Of a stretch of 64,000 bases of DNA, positions 40,326 through 48,386 are shown piece after piece (within the stretch, counting starts at the first letter, position 1; the number at the start of each line of letters is the position of its first letter). The notes beneath the pieces are model-generated. The model saw only the letters and a program-made list of their open reading frames with translations. It was not told where the DNA came from and made no database searches. Made by a program: the position numbers and the translations under genes. Source of the DNA: Streptomyces meridianus (lineage in GTDB: Bacteria > Actinomycetota > Actinomycetes > Streptomycetales > Streptomycetaceae); the NCBI RefSeq assembly GCF_023703325.1, contig NZ_JAMQGM010000049.1, positions 1 to 64,000 on the forward strand. Reading direction: 5' to 3'.

Positions 40326-41279
40326 TCAGCGCAACGTGGCCAGCGCCCGCTCCAGCACCGCACCCCACAACAGCAGTCGCTCGTCTGCCCCCGGCCGTGC
40401 GACGCACTGAAGCCCGAGCGGCAGCCCCCGGCCGGGCCGCCGTACCGGCAGACCGAGCGCCGGCATCCCGGCGTGGCTCCACGGGACGCCGAGCACCGGG
40501 AGGCCTCCGGGTCCCGGATCGGCGCTCCAGTCGTCGCAGAGTTGGCCGGCCGCGAGAGCGGCGCCACGGACGTCGTGGGTGAACAGGCCGACGGTGTCGT
40601 ACGTCGGGGCGTTCGGGACGACGCCGTCCACCGGGATCCGCCCGTGGGTGGGCCGGAATCCGGTCACACCGCAGTAGGCTGCGGGCCGGATCACCGAGCC
40701 GATGGTCTGGGTGCCGATCGCCAGCAGCTCCACCCCGGCAGCGACAGCGGCTGCCGAGCCGCTGCTCCACCCGCCCGGCGTGTGCCGTGGCCGGTGCGGA
40801 TTGCGGGTCGGCCCGGGAGCGGGGCCGGCGAACTCCGCCGTGACGGTCTTGCCGGCCAGGAACGCCCCGGCCTTGACGAGACGGTCCACCACGGAGGCCT
40901 GGGGCCCTTCGAAGAGTTCCGGCGGCAGCCGTGATCCGGCGCGGGTGGCCGCGTCGACCCGGACGATGTCCTTGACTCCCACGGCGACGCCGTACAGTGG
41001 CGGCCCCGCCGCGGGTTCGGGCCAGGTCCGGGTGATCCGCTCCGCGGCGGTACGGATCCGCTCCCGTCGGCCGGGCTCGGGGACGAAGACCCGAAGCGTC
41101 CGGTCCGCCTCGTCGATGCGGTTGCACACGGCCTCGGCGTGGGCAGGTACGGAACGGTCCCCGCCGCGCAGCGCGTTCACCGCCTCGGTGAGCGTCTCAC
41201 CGTCCGCCGGTGGCCGGCGCGTTCCGGGGCCGGGCGGTGCAGCCGGCCCGGTCAGCCGGTCGTCTCCCCGCCGCGTCAC
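40326..41279 (-). CDS. Amidase-signature hydrolase, unusually short
   Basis: Serine hydrolase of the amidase-signature family. The Ser-cisSer-Lys triad is visible: Lys103 in VGVKDIV, the cis-Ser in GGWSSGSAAAVAAG (about 169-182) and the nucleophile Ser195 in TIGSVIRPAAYCG. The C-terminal family block PWSHAGMPALGLP ... LPLGLQCV (266-292) is also present. At 317 residues it is well below the usual 400-480: the segment between SADPGPGG and PVLGVPW lacks some 100 residues, as if an internal deletion had kept the frame. Activity is therefore uncertain. GTG 41279 is the start. It is upstream of and parallel to gvpO, but no functional link is suggested. Confidence 0.82.
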   Translation of the reverse strand: MTRRGDDRLTGPAAPPGPGTRRPPADGETLTEAVNALRGGDRSVPAHAEAVCNRIDEADRTLRVFVPEPGRRERIRTAAERITRTWPEPAAGPPLYGVAVGVKDIVRVDAATRAGSRLPPELFEGPQASVVDRLVKAGAFLAGKTVTAEFAGPAPGPTRNPHRPRHTPGGWSSGSAAAVAAGVELLAIGTQTIGSVIRPAAYCGVTGFRPTHGRIPVDGVVPNAPTYDTVGLFTHDVRGAALAAGQLCDDWSADPGPGGLPVLGVPWSHAGMPALGLPVRRPGRGLPLGLQCVARPGADERLLLWGAVLERALATLR

Positions 41280-41284
41280 GGCCG

Positions 41285-41515
41285 TCAGCTCTTGAGCGTG
41301 GCCCGCCAGAAGCGGTGGACGACCTCACGGAAACCGGTGTGCGACGGGTTCCGCCCGACATGGGTGAACGCCCAGGTACGGGCCACCTCGAAGTCCTCCT
41401 CGGCCTGGGAGGCGTCCCCGCACGTGGTGCACTGCATCTCGAAGATGACGGCCGGAGCCTCGGGAGCCGTCTCGGGGCTCATCAGCCAGTCGGCGTGCCG
41501 GATGATCGTGTGCAC
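41285..41515 (-). CDS. Small conserved-type protein with a CxxC motif (76 aa)
   Basis: A 76-residue protein with FEMQCTTCGDASQAEEDFEVARTWAFTHVGRNPSHTGFREV (in pieces, about residues 25-66), which looks like a CxxC mini-zinc domain followed by a helix and a His-rich loop. Such proteins are frequent beside XRE/DUF397 loci in streptomycetes; I do not know a function. GTG 41515 follows directly on the stop of the gene at 41516, so the two are probably co-translated. Confidence 0.7.
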   Translation of the reverse strand: MHTIIRHADWLMSPETAPEAPAVIFEMQCTTCGDASQAEEDFEVARTWAFTHVGRNPSHTGFREVVHRFWRATLKS

Positions 41516-41767
41516 TCACATGCTCCCCTTGCGCGATGTCATGTGATCGGCCGTGCTCCTCGGGCTGCCCTCACCCTGGCCGACTGCCTGGACGTCACTG
41601 GGCAGCGCCTCCCACTCCAGGCCGCCCTCCGGCGGACGGAGGTACATGCGACCGCACTGCGCGTCCATCAGAACACCCACGAGCCGGCGCCGTGAGTCCC
41701 ATGCCAGCACACCCACCTCGGGAGTGTGCGCGTTCCGTTCACGGCCGGCGGTATCCCAGTCCTTCAT
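41516..41767 (-). CDS. Small hypothetical protein (83 aa)
   Basis: An 83-residue protein starting MKDWDTAGRERNAHTPEVGVLAWDSRRRLVGVLMD and containing RMYLRPPEGGLEWEALPSDV (in pieces). The WDT-A-R ... VGVL pattern with a Pro-rich strand region is common in small proteins next to XRE-type regulators in streptomycetes, but the role is unknown. ATG 41767 overlaps the stop of a 34-codon frame upstream (ATGA). Its own stop directly abuts the next gene. Confidence 0.68.
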   Translation of the reverse strand: MKDWDTAGRERNAHTPEVGVLAWDSRRRLVGVLMDAQCGRMYLRPPEGGLEWEALPSDVQAVGQGEGSPRSTADHMTSRKGSM

Positions 41768-41868
41768 GCGCGCGGCCCCCCGCAAGCCGTCGCCGGAGGG
41801 CGATCTGCTGTCGCATGCGGGCCGCCAGGACCCGCAGTGCCTGCCGGACGTGCCGGAACTCCTGTCAT
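41764..41868 (-). CDS. Possible 34-codon upstream frame
   Basis: ATG 41868 has GGAG six bases upstream and encodes a 34-residue Pro/Gly/Ala-rich peptide (MTGVPARPAGTAGPGGP...) whose stop overlaps the next start as ATGA. The signals are good, but the composition is not protein-like. It could be a translated leader that couples ribosomes into the next gene, or chance. Confidence 0.3.
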   Translation of the reverse strand: MTGVPARPAGTAGPGGPHATADRPPATACGGPRA

Positions 41869-41948
41869 GGCGGTCTCCGATAACAGCGCGGACGGGGGAG
41901 CGTGGTGACTGTCCACGCGCACTACTATCCTCGTTCGCCGCCTGCCGC

Positions 41949-41971
41949 TGCAAGTACATCTGCAAGTACAT
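41949..41971. repeat. Tandem TGCAAGTACAT repeat in a divergent promoter region
   Basis: TGCAAGTACAT occurs at 41949-41959 and again at 41961-41971, one base apart, followed by TGCTTGCA near 41988. It lies in the 190-290 bases between the divergent small genes and the DUF397 gene and is A/T-richer than its surroundings. It is a candidate binding site for the XRE-type regulator at 42397. Confidence 0.5.
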
Positions 41972-42058
41972 TCGTAAGAACAGCCGTGCTTGCACAGCAC
42001 TCTGACGAGTGATGACCACAGGGCCGCCGGTTCCTGGCTGCATGAGGGAGAATCTCAG

Positions 42059-42301
42059 GTGGGACACATCGACAACGGCATCCAGGCGTCCTGCATCGAG
42101 GGTGCGGTGTGGCGCAAGAGCCGGCGTAGCAACCCGAGCGGCAACTGCGTCGAACTCGCCGAGCTGCCCGGAGGCGAGATCGCGGTCCGCAATTCCCGCT
42201 ATCCCGACGGACCCGCACTCATTTACACCCGTGCCGAGATTGCGACGTTCATCGACGGTGCCAAGGACGGGGAGTTCGACGGCATGGCGGGCGGTTGCTG
42301 A
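42059..42301 (+). CDS. DUF397 protein
   Basis: An 80-residue member of the DUF397 family, small proteins that partner XRE/DUF5753 regulators and control development or antibiotic genes in streptomycetes. The family pattern is VWRKSRRSNPSGNCVELAEL (in pieces, about residues 17-36), then IAVRNSRYPDGPALIYTRAEIATFI. GTG 42059 with GAGGGAGA upstream. It is followed 95 bases later by the XRE-type gene. Confidence 0.92.
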   Translation: MGHIDNGIQASCIEGAVWRKSRRSNPSGNCVELAELPGGEIAVRNSRYPDGPALIYTRAEIATFIDGAKDGEFDGMAGGC

Positions 42302-42396
42302 TCACTCGCGTGGCTCCCCCATTCCGCACGCGGCTGTACGAAACCGGGCCCGGAATGCAACACTGAGCGCTCACGCATTCACTCAGGGGAGCCAGC

Positions 42397-43308
42397 ATGC
42401 CCGCCGCTCAGTCGAGTCGCGAACGGTCGATACGGCGCTATCTCCAGCACCCCCGAGGCGGCCCCACGGTGCTGCGCATCGTGCTCGGTTCCCAGTTGCG
42501 ACGACTCCGGGAAGCGAACTGCATCAGCCGGGAGGCGGCGGGGGAGGCGATCCGCGGGTCCCACGCCAAGATCAGCCGGCTCGAACTGGGGCGCACGGGT
42601 TACAAGGAGCGCGACGTTGCCGACCTTCTCACCCTCTACAACGTCACCGACCAGGCGGACCGCGAGGACTTTCTCGCGCTGGCCCGCCAGGCCAGTGCCC
42701 CCGGGTGGTGGCACCAGTACGGTGACGTGCTCCCGACGTGGTTCGAGACCCACCTGGGCCTCGAGGAGGCCGCATCGGTCATCCGAACCTACGAGAACCA
42801 GTTCGTGCCGGGACTCCTCCAGACCCCCGAGTACGCCCGCGCCGTCACCCGGCTCGGCCACCCGCAGGCCCCCGGCGGGGAGATCGAGCGGCGGGTCGGG
42901 CTGCGCATGGCCCGGCAGCGGCTGCTGACCCGTCCCGACGCGCCGAAACTGTGGGCCGTCCTCGACGAGGCCTCGCTGCGCCGTGCCCTGGGCGGACCGG
43001 ACGTGATGCGGGCTCAGCTCGAGCATCTCGTGGAGGTGGGCAGGCTCCCGAACGTCACGCTGCAGATCGCGCCTTTCAGCATCGGCGGTGTGGCGGCGGC
43101 CGGCGGCCCGGTCACCATCCTGCGCTTCTTCGAACCGGACCTTCCCGACATCGTGTACCTGGAACAGCTCACGAGCGCCCTGTACCTCGACAAGCGGGAC
43201 GACGTGGACAACTACCTCTCGGTGATGGACAGAGTCTGTGCCGAGGCCGAGCCCCCGTCGGCCACCGTCCCGTTCCTCGAAAAAATCACGGACGAACTCG
43301 GCCGGTAA
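42397..43308 (+). CDS. XRE-family regulator with DUF5753 domain
   Basis: A 303-residue DNA-binding regulator. The helix-turn-helix (about residues 28-85) is LGSQLRRLREANCISREAAGEAIRGSHAKISRLELGRTGY (in pieces). The DUF5753 domain (about 105-290) has APGWWHQYGDVLPTWFETHLGLEEAASVIRTYENQFVPGLLQTPEYARAV (in pieces), MARQRLL and the strand PNVTLQIAPF. Such proteins act with DUF397 partners, as in the whiJ/bldB-like systems. ATG 42397 follows CAGGGGAGCC. The basic N-terminal 20 residues are typical of the family. Confidence 0.93.
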   Translation: MPAAQSSRERSIRRYLQHPRGGPTVLRIVLGSQLRRLREANCISREAAGEAIRGSHAKISRLELGRTGYKERDVADLLTLYNVTDQADREDFLALARQASAPGWWHQYGDVLPTWFETHLGLEEAASVIRTYENQFVPGLLQTPEYARAVTRLGHPQAPGGEIERRVGLRMARQRLLTRPDAPKLWAVLDEASLRRALGGPDVMRAQLEHLVEVGRLPNVTLQIAPFSIGGVAAAGGPVTILRFFEPDLPDIVYLEQLTSALYLDKRDDVDNYLSVMDRVCAEAEPPSATVPFLEKITDELGR

Positions 43309-43340
43309 CCGCTCGCCGACCGGGCTCGTCGTCTCACGCC

Positions 43341-44204
43341 TCAGGGCTTGCGGGCGACACCGCCGAACTCGATCCACTCCTGGGTGAGCTGCTTCGGCCC
43401 GATCTCGGAGTCCGGACGCCACATCGAGACCTCCACCAGACCCGGCTCGAGGATCTCCAGACCCTCGAGGTACTCCGCCACCTCGTGCTCCTGCCGCACC
43501 CGGCCCCAGTTGCCGTGGGTGCTCTTGTCCATGAAGTCGGTCACGAAGTCACGGGTGGCCGCGTCCTCACTGACCAGCTGGCACACCACCAGGCAACTGC
43601 CGGGCGCCAGACGCTCCACGACCCGCTTGATCAGTCCCGCCGGGTCGTCCGAGTCGGGTATGCAGTGCAGGACCGAGACGAACAGTGCGGCCACGGGCTC
43701 GTCCGAGTCGATCAGGCGGACGACCTCCGGGTGGCCGAGGATCCCCTCGGTGTCGCGCATGTCCGCCTGGATCACGGCGGTGTTCTCGTTCTCCTCGAGC
43801 AGGGCACGGCCGTGAGCGAGAACGATGGGGTCGTTGTCGATGTAGACCACACGGGACCCGGGGTCGACACGCTGGGCGACCTGATGCACGTTGTCCTGGG
43901 TGGGCAGCCCCGATCCGTGGTCGATGAACTGCCGGATGCCGTGGTCCTCGGCCAGGCGGCGGACGACGCGCTGCAGGAAACGACGGTTGTTGACGGCCAG
44001 GACCTTGGTGCTCGGCACGGCCTTGAGCAGTTCCTCCGTGGCCGCGCGGTCCACCCCGTAGTTGTCCTTGCCACCCAGGAGGTAGTCGTACATCCGCGCC
44101 ACGCTGGGCACGTCGACGTCGATCCCCTTGAGCACGGGCTCGTGGTCCTGGCTCATCCCTGCCTCGCAGTCCTCGCCGGTTTCGTACCGTTGCCGGTCCG
44201 TCAT
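43341..44204 (-). CDS. S-adenosylmethionine methyltransferase (DUF574)
   Basis: A 287-residue member of the SAM methyltransferase family DUF574, abundant in streptomycetes and usually of unknown substrate. Marks are PSVARMYDYLLGGKDNYGVDR (in pieces, about residues 33-53), motif I FIDHGSGLPTQDNVHQVA (about 93-110), VVYIDNDPIVLAHGRALL (about 119-136), LFVSVLHCIPD and GLVEVSMWRP. ATG 44204 is the first start; ATG 44156 has a better ribosome site (GAGGCAGGG) and gives the N-terminus MSQDHEPVLKG. It is convergent with the XRE-type gene. Confidence 0.9.
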   Translation of the reverse strand: MTDRQRYETGEDCEAGMSQDHEPVLKGIDVDVPSVARMYDYLLGGKDNYGVDRAATEELLKAVPSTKVLAVNNRRFLQRVVRRLAEDHGIRQFIDHGSGLPTQDNVHQVAQRVDPGSRVVYIDNDPIVLAHGRALLEENENTAVIQADMRDTEGILGHPEVVRLIDSDEPVAALFVSVLHCIPDSDDPAGLIKRVVERLAPGSCLVVCQLVSEDAATRDFVTDFMDKSTHGNWGRVRQEHEVAEYLEGLEILEPGLVEVSMWRPDSEIGPKQLTQEWIEFGGVARKP

Positions 44205-44521
44205 GCTAGGTCAGTTCCCGACGCTGCGTCAGGTATCCGGCCAGGTCGGGGTGCCCGGCTGCCGGACACGCGGACCGCCGTGCGCAGCACCGGGGTTGGC
44301 CGCGCCGGAGGCCAGGCTTCCGGGAGAGCCGGCCGGCCCTGCGCCGTGTCCCGTCGGCGGGGCCCGGGCGGAGGCCGGTGCGGACACGGCGCCGCCGCAC
44401 GGTGCCGGTGCGCCCGGGCCCCGCCGACGGACCCGTCCCGGGAGCGCGGACACCGTCTCTGCGAGGCCCGGGACGCAGATCTAGAATGAGAGACGCCCGC
44501 GGAGATTGGCGAGGACGGCGC
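44205..44521. other. 317-base divergent intergenic region
   Basis: Between the methyltransferase (start 44204) and the DUF5709 gene (start 44522). TAGAAT at 44482-44487 is a good vegetative -10 for the DUF5709 gene, 34 bases before its ATG; no -35 is evident. The rest is GC-rich with no credible gene. Confidence 0.4.
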
Positions 44522-44998
44522 ATGAGCGAGAGCATGATGGGTGACGAGGTCTACCAGCCGGACCGCTCCGAGGTGCAGGACGACATCGGACCGCTGGAGC
44601 CCGAGGACACCCTCGAGCAGCGCGGAGTCGACGAGGTGCTCGACGAGGGGTACTCGCCCCCCGAGCGGCCCCTCGCCGTCGAGAGCCCGGGCACGACCGC
44701 CCAGGAGCAGCACTTGGGGGAGAGCCTCGACCGGCGCCTGTCCCACGAGGTTCCGGAGGTCGCCGTGCCCGAAGGGGACGGTCTGGGCGACACCCCCGAC
44801 AGCGACGGGGAGTTGTGGGACGACGAGGTCGGCGGGGCCCGTTCGGGACGGCTCGTGGCACCGGACGAGGGTGCGCACTCCGCACGGGAGAAGGACATGG
44901 TCGCGCGCGACGTCGGGATCGACGGCGCGGCAGCCTCCGCCGAAGAGGCCGCCGTGCACGTGGTCTCCGAGGAGGACCGGCTCGGGGGAGCCCCCTGA
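44522..44998 (+). CDS. DUF5709 acidic protein
   Basis: A 158-residue, strongly acidic soluble protein. The opening GDEVYQPDRSEVQDDIGPLEPEDTLEQRGVDEVLDEGYSPPERP (in pieces, about residues 7-50) is the DUF5709 signature; LVAPDEGAHSAREKDMVARDVGIDGAAASAEEAAVHVV (in pieces) ends it. The function is unknown; paralogues are widespread in actinobacteria. ATG 44522 is preceded by GGACGGCG rather than a strong Shine-Dalgarno. The MFS gene follows after 43 bases. Confidence 0.88.
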   Translation: MSESMMGDEVYQPDRSEVQDDIGPLEPEDTLEQRGVDEVLDEGYSPPERPLAVESPGTTAQEQHLGESLDRRLSHEVPEVAVPEGDGLGDTPDSDGELWDDEVGGARSGRLVAPDEGAHSAREKDMVARDVGIDGAAASAEEAAVHVVSEEDRLGGAP

Positions 44999-45041
44999 TT
45001 TCCGTCCGCTCGGTTCCCCGCCCGGCGGGTACAAGGACGCC

Positions 45042-46298
45042 ATGACGAGTCCCGACCGGGCCCGAGCGGTCCCCCCTCCCCGCCACCCAGCACGGGCCGT
45101 CGCCGCGGCGGCCTTCGCTTTCGTCGTCACCATGATCGGGACGACGCTCCCCACCCCCCTCTACGGGATCTACCAGCACACCATCGGCTTCGGCGCCCTG
45201 ATGACGACGGTCGTCTTCGCCGTCTACGCCTTCGGTGTCATGATCGCCCTGCTGCTGTTCGGTGACTTCTCCGACCGGTTCGGCCGCCGCACCCTGCTGC
45301 TGCCCGGCCTCGTCCTTTCAGCCCTGTCCGCGGTGGCGTTCATCGCCGAGGAGGGGCTGCCGCTGCTGTTCGTCGGACGGCTGCTCTCCGGCCTCTCGGC
45401 GGGAATCTTCACCGGTACGGCCACCGCCGCCATCGTCGAACTCGCTCCGGAGAAGCACCGCGGCCGGGCAGTCCTGATCGCGACCGGGGCCAACATGCTC
45501 GGCCTCGGGTGCGGTCCGCTCCTCAGCGGAGTGCTGGCACAGTACGCGCCGTCACCCCTGATCACGGTCTTCGTCGTCGACCTCGTCCTGATCACGGTGG
45601 CCACGATCGGGGTGCTGCTGCTCCCGGAGACCGTGCCGAGGACCGGCCGGCGGGCGACCCTGCGGCCACGCATGCCGCAAGTACCCGCTCAGGCGCGCCC
45701 GGTCTTCGTCCCGGCCGCGGTCGCCGGGTTCGCCGGGTTCGCCACCCTGGGACTGTTCACCTCCGTCGTGCCCAGCATGGCGTCGCAGATCCTCGGACTG
45801 CACAACCTGGCAGTCTCCGGCGCCCTGGTCTTCACCGTGTTCGCGGGGTCCACGGCGGGACAGGTCCTCTCCCGGCCGTTCGACTCGCGAGCCGTTCTGC
45901 CCGTCGGGTGTGTCGTGCTCTTCACCGGAGTGACGGCTGTGGCGGCGTGCCTCGTGGTCGAGTCCGCCGGGCTGCTCGCGGTGGGGGCAGCCGTTGCCGG
46001 CACCGGCCAGGGGATGAGTTTCCGCGCCGGATTCGCCGTGGTCGGTACGCAGAGTCCGCCGGAACGTCGCGCCGAAATCAACTCGGCGCTGTTCCTTGCC
46101 CTGTACGTCGGCATCTCCCTGCCCGTGATCGGGATCGGAGTCCTGGAACAGGCCCTGGGCCTGCGCTCGGCTGGGCTCCTCTTCAGCGGTTTCGTCGCTG
46201 CCCTGTGCCTGTTGTGCGCGCTCCGACTGGTCGTCCGGCCGCTGCCGCAGGAGACGGTGCCGGCCGGGGCGGCGGAGTCCGGGTCCGGCCGGCACTGA
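45042..46298 (+). CDS. MFS transporter
   Basis: A 418-residue major facilitator protein with 12 spans. The loop 2-3 signature GDFSDRFGRRTLLLPG is at about residues 74-89, and ELAPEKHRGRAVLIATGANMLGLGCGPLLSG (in pieces, about 127-157) covers helices 4-5. It looks like the MFS_1 drug/metabolite:proton antiporters. ATG 45042 has AAGGACGCC immediately upstream. No substrate can be named; DUF5709 upstream gives no clue. Confidence 0.88.
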   Translation: MTSPDRARAVPPPRHPARAVAAAAFAFVVTMIGTTLPTPLYGIYQHTIGFGALMTTVVFAVYAFGVMIALLLFGDFSDRFGRRTLLLPGLVLSALSAVAFIAEEGLPLLFVGRLLSGLSAGIFTGTATAAIVELAPEKHRGRAVLIATGANMLGLGCGPLLSGVLAQYAPSPLITVFVVDLVLITVATIGVLLLPETVPRTGRRATLRPRMPQVPAQARPVFVPAAVAGFAGFATLGLFTSVVPSMASQILGLHNLAVSGALVFTVFAGSTAGQVLSRPFDSRAVLPVGCVVLFTGVTAVAACLVVESAGLLAVGAAVAGTGQGMSFRAGFAVVGTQSPPERRAEINSALFLALYVGISLPVIGIGVLEQALGLRSAGLLFSGFVAALCLLCALRLVVRPLPQETVPAGAAESGSGRH

Positions 46299-46410
46299 GA
46301 CGGGTGGCCCAGCAGGCTGTGGCCGCCGCACAACGCGGCGGCGCCGCCCCCGCCGGGCAAAGGAGACGGGAGTGGCGCCGCCGGACGATCAGCCCGCGAA
46401 CGGGCCCGGT

Positions 46411-46914
46411 TCAGCAGCTCTTGTGGCCACCGTCCCAGCGGTTCCACGCGCACCGGTCGAGCCTGCGGCCCTCGTCGTCGCGGAGGGTGAGGGAGCCTCT
46501 GACGTTGCTGTACAGGTGACGCGGGCTGTCCTGGTAGACGCGCGACCCGCTGTCGCGGCCGTAGCCGGTGTGGACGGTCACCTCCTGGCCTCCGCGCAGC
46601 CGCAGCCAGCCGAACCGGTAGGTGTGCCCCCGCCCGTCCCGGACGGTGTGGTTGCGGAGCTGGACGGGGAAGCGCCCATCGTTCCGGACCGTGAACCACT
46701 CGCCGTTGAGGCTGCGGTTGAAACGGCTGTCGATGCCGCGGCTGTTGTACTGCACCTCGGAGATCTCGACGCCTCCGCGCTGCCCGTGGCCGTGGTGCCC
46801 GTTGTGGTGGCCGTGCCGGTGACTCCCGTCCGCGGTTGCGGGGAGGGTTGCGGCGCCCACGAGGGCGACGGCGGCGACGGCCGTGGCGGCGAGACTGCGG
46901 ATGCTCAGGGACAT
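46411..46914 (-). CDS. Secreted lamin-tail-domain protein
   Basis: An exported 167-residue protein. A Sec signal peptide (residues 1-28, AATAVAAVALVGAATLPATA) is followed by a His/Gly-rich linker (GSHRHGHHNGHHGHGQRGG) that might bind metal. The lamin-tail beta-sandwich follows (about 49-167: VEISEVQYNSRG, GEWFTVRNDGRFPVQLRNHTVRD in pieces, VYQDSPRHLYSNVRG). Two Cys near the end (DRCAWNRW, HKSC) may form a disulphide. The role is probably extracellular adhesion or matrix binding, but unknown. ATG 46914 opens the signal peptide. Confidence 0.87.
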   Translation of the reverse strand: MSLSIRSLAATAVAAVALVGAATLPATADGSHRHGHHNGHHGHGQRGGVEISEVQYNSRGIDSRFNRSLNGEWFTVRNDGRFPVQLRNHTVRDGRGHTYRFGWLRLRGGQEVTVHTGYGRDSGSRVYQDSPRHLYSNVRGSLTLRDDEGRRLDRCAWNRWDGGHKSC

Positions 46915-47070
46915 GGTGACCCCATTTCTCGTGCAGGCACGGCTGGATGCACCGTGCCGGTGGTTAATTCCCGGTGAATGACCGGGAGACCAGATTCGCG
47001 GCACGTCCCGCACGAGCCGCGCTGAATCACCGCGCGTTACAGAATGGGGACATTTGACCTTTTGGCATGG

Positions 47071-47385
47071 TCATTCGACGTCGATCGCCGTCATCACCGG
47101 CGGTCCCAGAGGCGCGGACTCCTCGTCGAAGCCCGCCTGTTCGAGGGCGTTCCGGGCGATGGACAGCGCCTCCTGCTGAGCGGAGCGGCTGTCCTCGGCA
47201 TCAACCTCCAGACGCAGCGTGAAGGTCGGCCCGCTGTCATCGGTGCTCAACGCGTCCAAGTCGGGCGGAACATCGCCGACTTCCTCCGGGTCGGTGCCCT
47301 GGAGTGCGGTCAGCAGCCGGGCCCTCGCTTCGGCGCCGAGTTCCTGCTTGAAGGTGCCGGGGACGGAGACGATGAAGTTGGTCAT
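47071..47385 (-). CDS. Hypothetical protein (104 aa)
   Basis: Unrecognised soluble protein of 104 residues with an alpha/beta look: TNFIVSVPGTFKQEL, LDALSTDDSGPTFTLRLEVDAEDSRSAQQEALSIARNALEQAG (in pieces) and VMTAIDVE at the end. The alternating strand (FTLRLEV) then helix suggests a ferredoxin-like or dodecin-like fold. ATG 47385 is the natural start. The upstream region contains two hairpins (47472-47520). Confidence 0.65.
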   Translation of the reverse strand: MTNFIVSVPGTFKQELGAEARARLLTALQGTDPEEVGDVPPDLDALSTDDSGPTFTLRLEVDAEDSRSAQQEALSIARNALEQAGFDEESAPLGPPVMTAIDVE

Positions 47386-47728
47386 GGCGCCGAAGCCTAG
47401 TGCGGTGGCCGGAAAGGTCCACCGGCTCGCGACGCCCTGTCCGGCCCTCGCTGCGTCGCCTCACCCGAGCACTCCCCCATCCTTCGGGGAGGGCCCCCGG
47501 GTCGGAGGGGCATCCCCTCCTGCGATGTACCGCACCGGACGCCGCAAGCATCCGGGCGAGACTTGCCGAGCACGGGCACCGGGCCCGGCGGGTGCGGGCC
47601 GGGTGCCCGTCGCAGGGACGTCGGCCCCGGCCCCGGCCGCAGCGGCTGGGGCCGCGGAGTGTCGCCCACCCGGGCGATGCCGGGCGGCGGCGGGGTAGGA
47701 GGGCGGCAGGAGAGGGCAACCGTCCTTC
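47386..47728. other. Divergent 343-base gap with two tandem hairpins
   Basis: CTCCCC (47472-47477) can pair with GGGGAG (47486-47491), and GGAGGGG (47504-47510) pairs perfectly with CCCCTCC (47514-47520) around a three-base CAT loop. They lie between two divergent starts (47385 and 47729), where terminators are not expected, so they may be operators, an RNA-structured leader or ends of an unseen short transcript. The rest has no credible gene. Confidence 0.45.
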
Positions 47729-48259
47729 ATGGTCGTTCTCAGGAGAATCGCGCGGCCGCTCATGGCCTCGGTGTTCGTGTACAGCGGATGGTCCACCTAC
47801 CGGAACGCGGCGGCGGTCGCGCCCGGGGCCGCCCGGGTCGTCTCGCCCCTCGCGGAGCGGGTGCCCGCCGTGCCCGACGACCCCGAGCAGGCCGTCCGGG
47901 TCAACGGGGCCGTTCACGTGGTCGCGGGCGGCATGCTCGGGCTGGGGGTGCTGCCGCGGATCAGTGCGGTCGCGCTGGCTGTGACCCTGGTCCCCACCAC
48001 GCTGGCCGGTCACCCGTTCTGGAGTGCCAAGGACGAAGACGAGCGCCAGGCGCAGAAGCTGCACTTCCTCAAGAACCTCTCCATGCTCGGAGGCCTCCTC
48101 CTCGCGGCCGCGGACACCGCCGGCCGGCCCTCGCTGAACTGGCGGGTCCGGCACGCGGCGCACGACGTCGGACGTCAGGCCGCGCTCGTGCGCCGGACGG
48201 CGGGCGCCACCACCTCCCGGCCGGTGGTCAGGGCCGCCCGGCTGCTCCCCTCGCGGTGA
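47729..48259 (+). CDS. DoxX-family membrane protein
   Basis: A 176-residue membrane protein with four spans. DoxX features are RRIARPLMASVFVYSGWSTYRN (in pieces, residues 5-26), GAVHVVAGGMLGLGVLPRISAVALAVTLVPTTLAGHPFW (in pieces, about 60-98) and LHFLKNLSMLGGLLLAA (about 110-126). DoxX proteins are linked to redox and thiosulphate functions, but most are uncharacterised. ATG 47729 has AGGAGAGGG upstream. The soluble C-terminus has the charged helix RHAAHDVGRQAALVRRTAG. Confidence 0.88.
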   Translation: MVVLRRIARPLMASVFVYSGWSTYRNAAAVAPGAARVVSPLAERVPAVPDDPEQAVRVNGAVHVVAGGMLGLGVLPRISAVALAVTLVPTTLAGHPFWSAKDEDERQAQKLHFLKNLSMLGGLLLAAADTAGRPSLNWRVRHAAHDVGRQAALVRRTAGATTSRPVVRAARLLPSR

Positions 48260-48326
48260 CACCGGAGCCCCGCCGGCCACCCGGAGCCCAGCCGCACCGG
48301 AGAAGTGAAGTTGCGCGAACCCATCG

Positions 48327-48351
48327 GTGTGCGGGAAGGAATACGGGGTAA
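48327..48351 (+). promoter_or_regulatory. Sigma-B-type promoter of the sigma factor gene
   Basis: GTGT (48327-48330), 15 bases, then GGGTAA (48346-48351), 35 bases before the sigma factor start at 48387. This fits the streptomycete SigB-class pattern GNNT-N14-16-GGGTA. It suggests that the sigma factor drives its own gene. Confidence 0.5.
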
Positions 48352-48386
48352 GCGGGGCTCGAACGACCGAAACATGGGAGGGCGAC

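Noticed and set aside
41949..41971. CRISPR-like repeat
   Set aside because: Only two 11-base copies one base apart, with no spacers or cas genes; more likely a protein-binding site.
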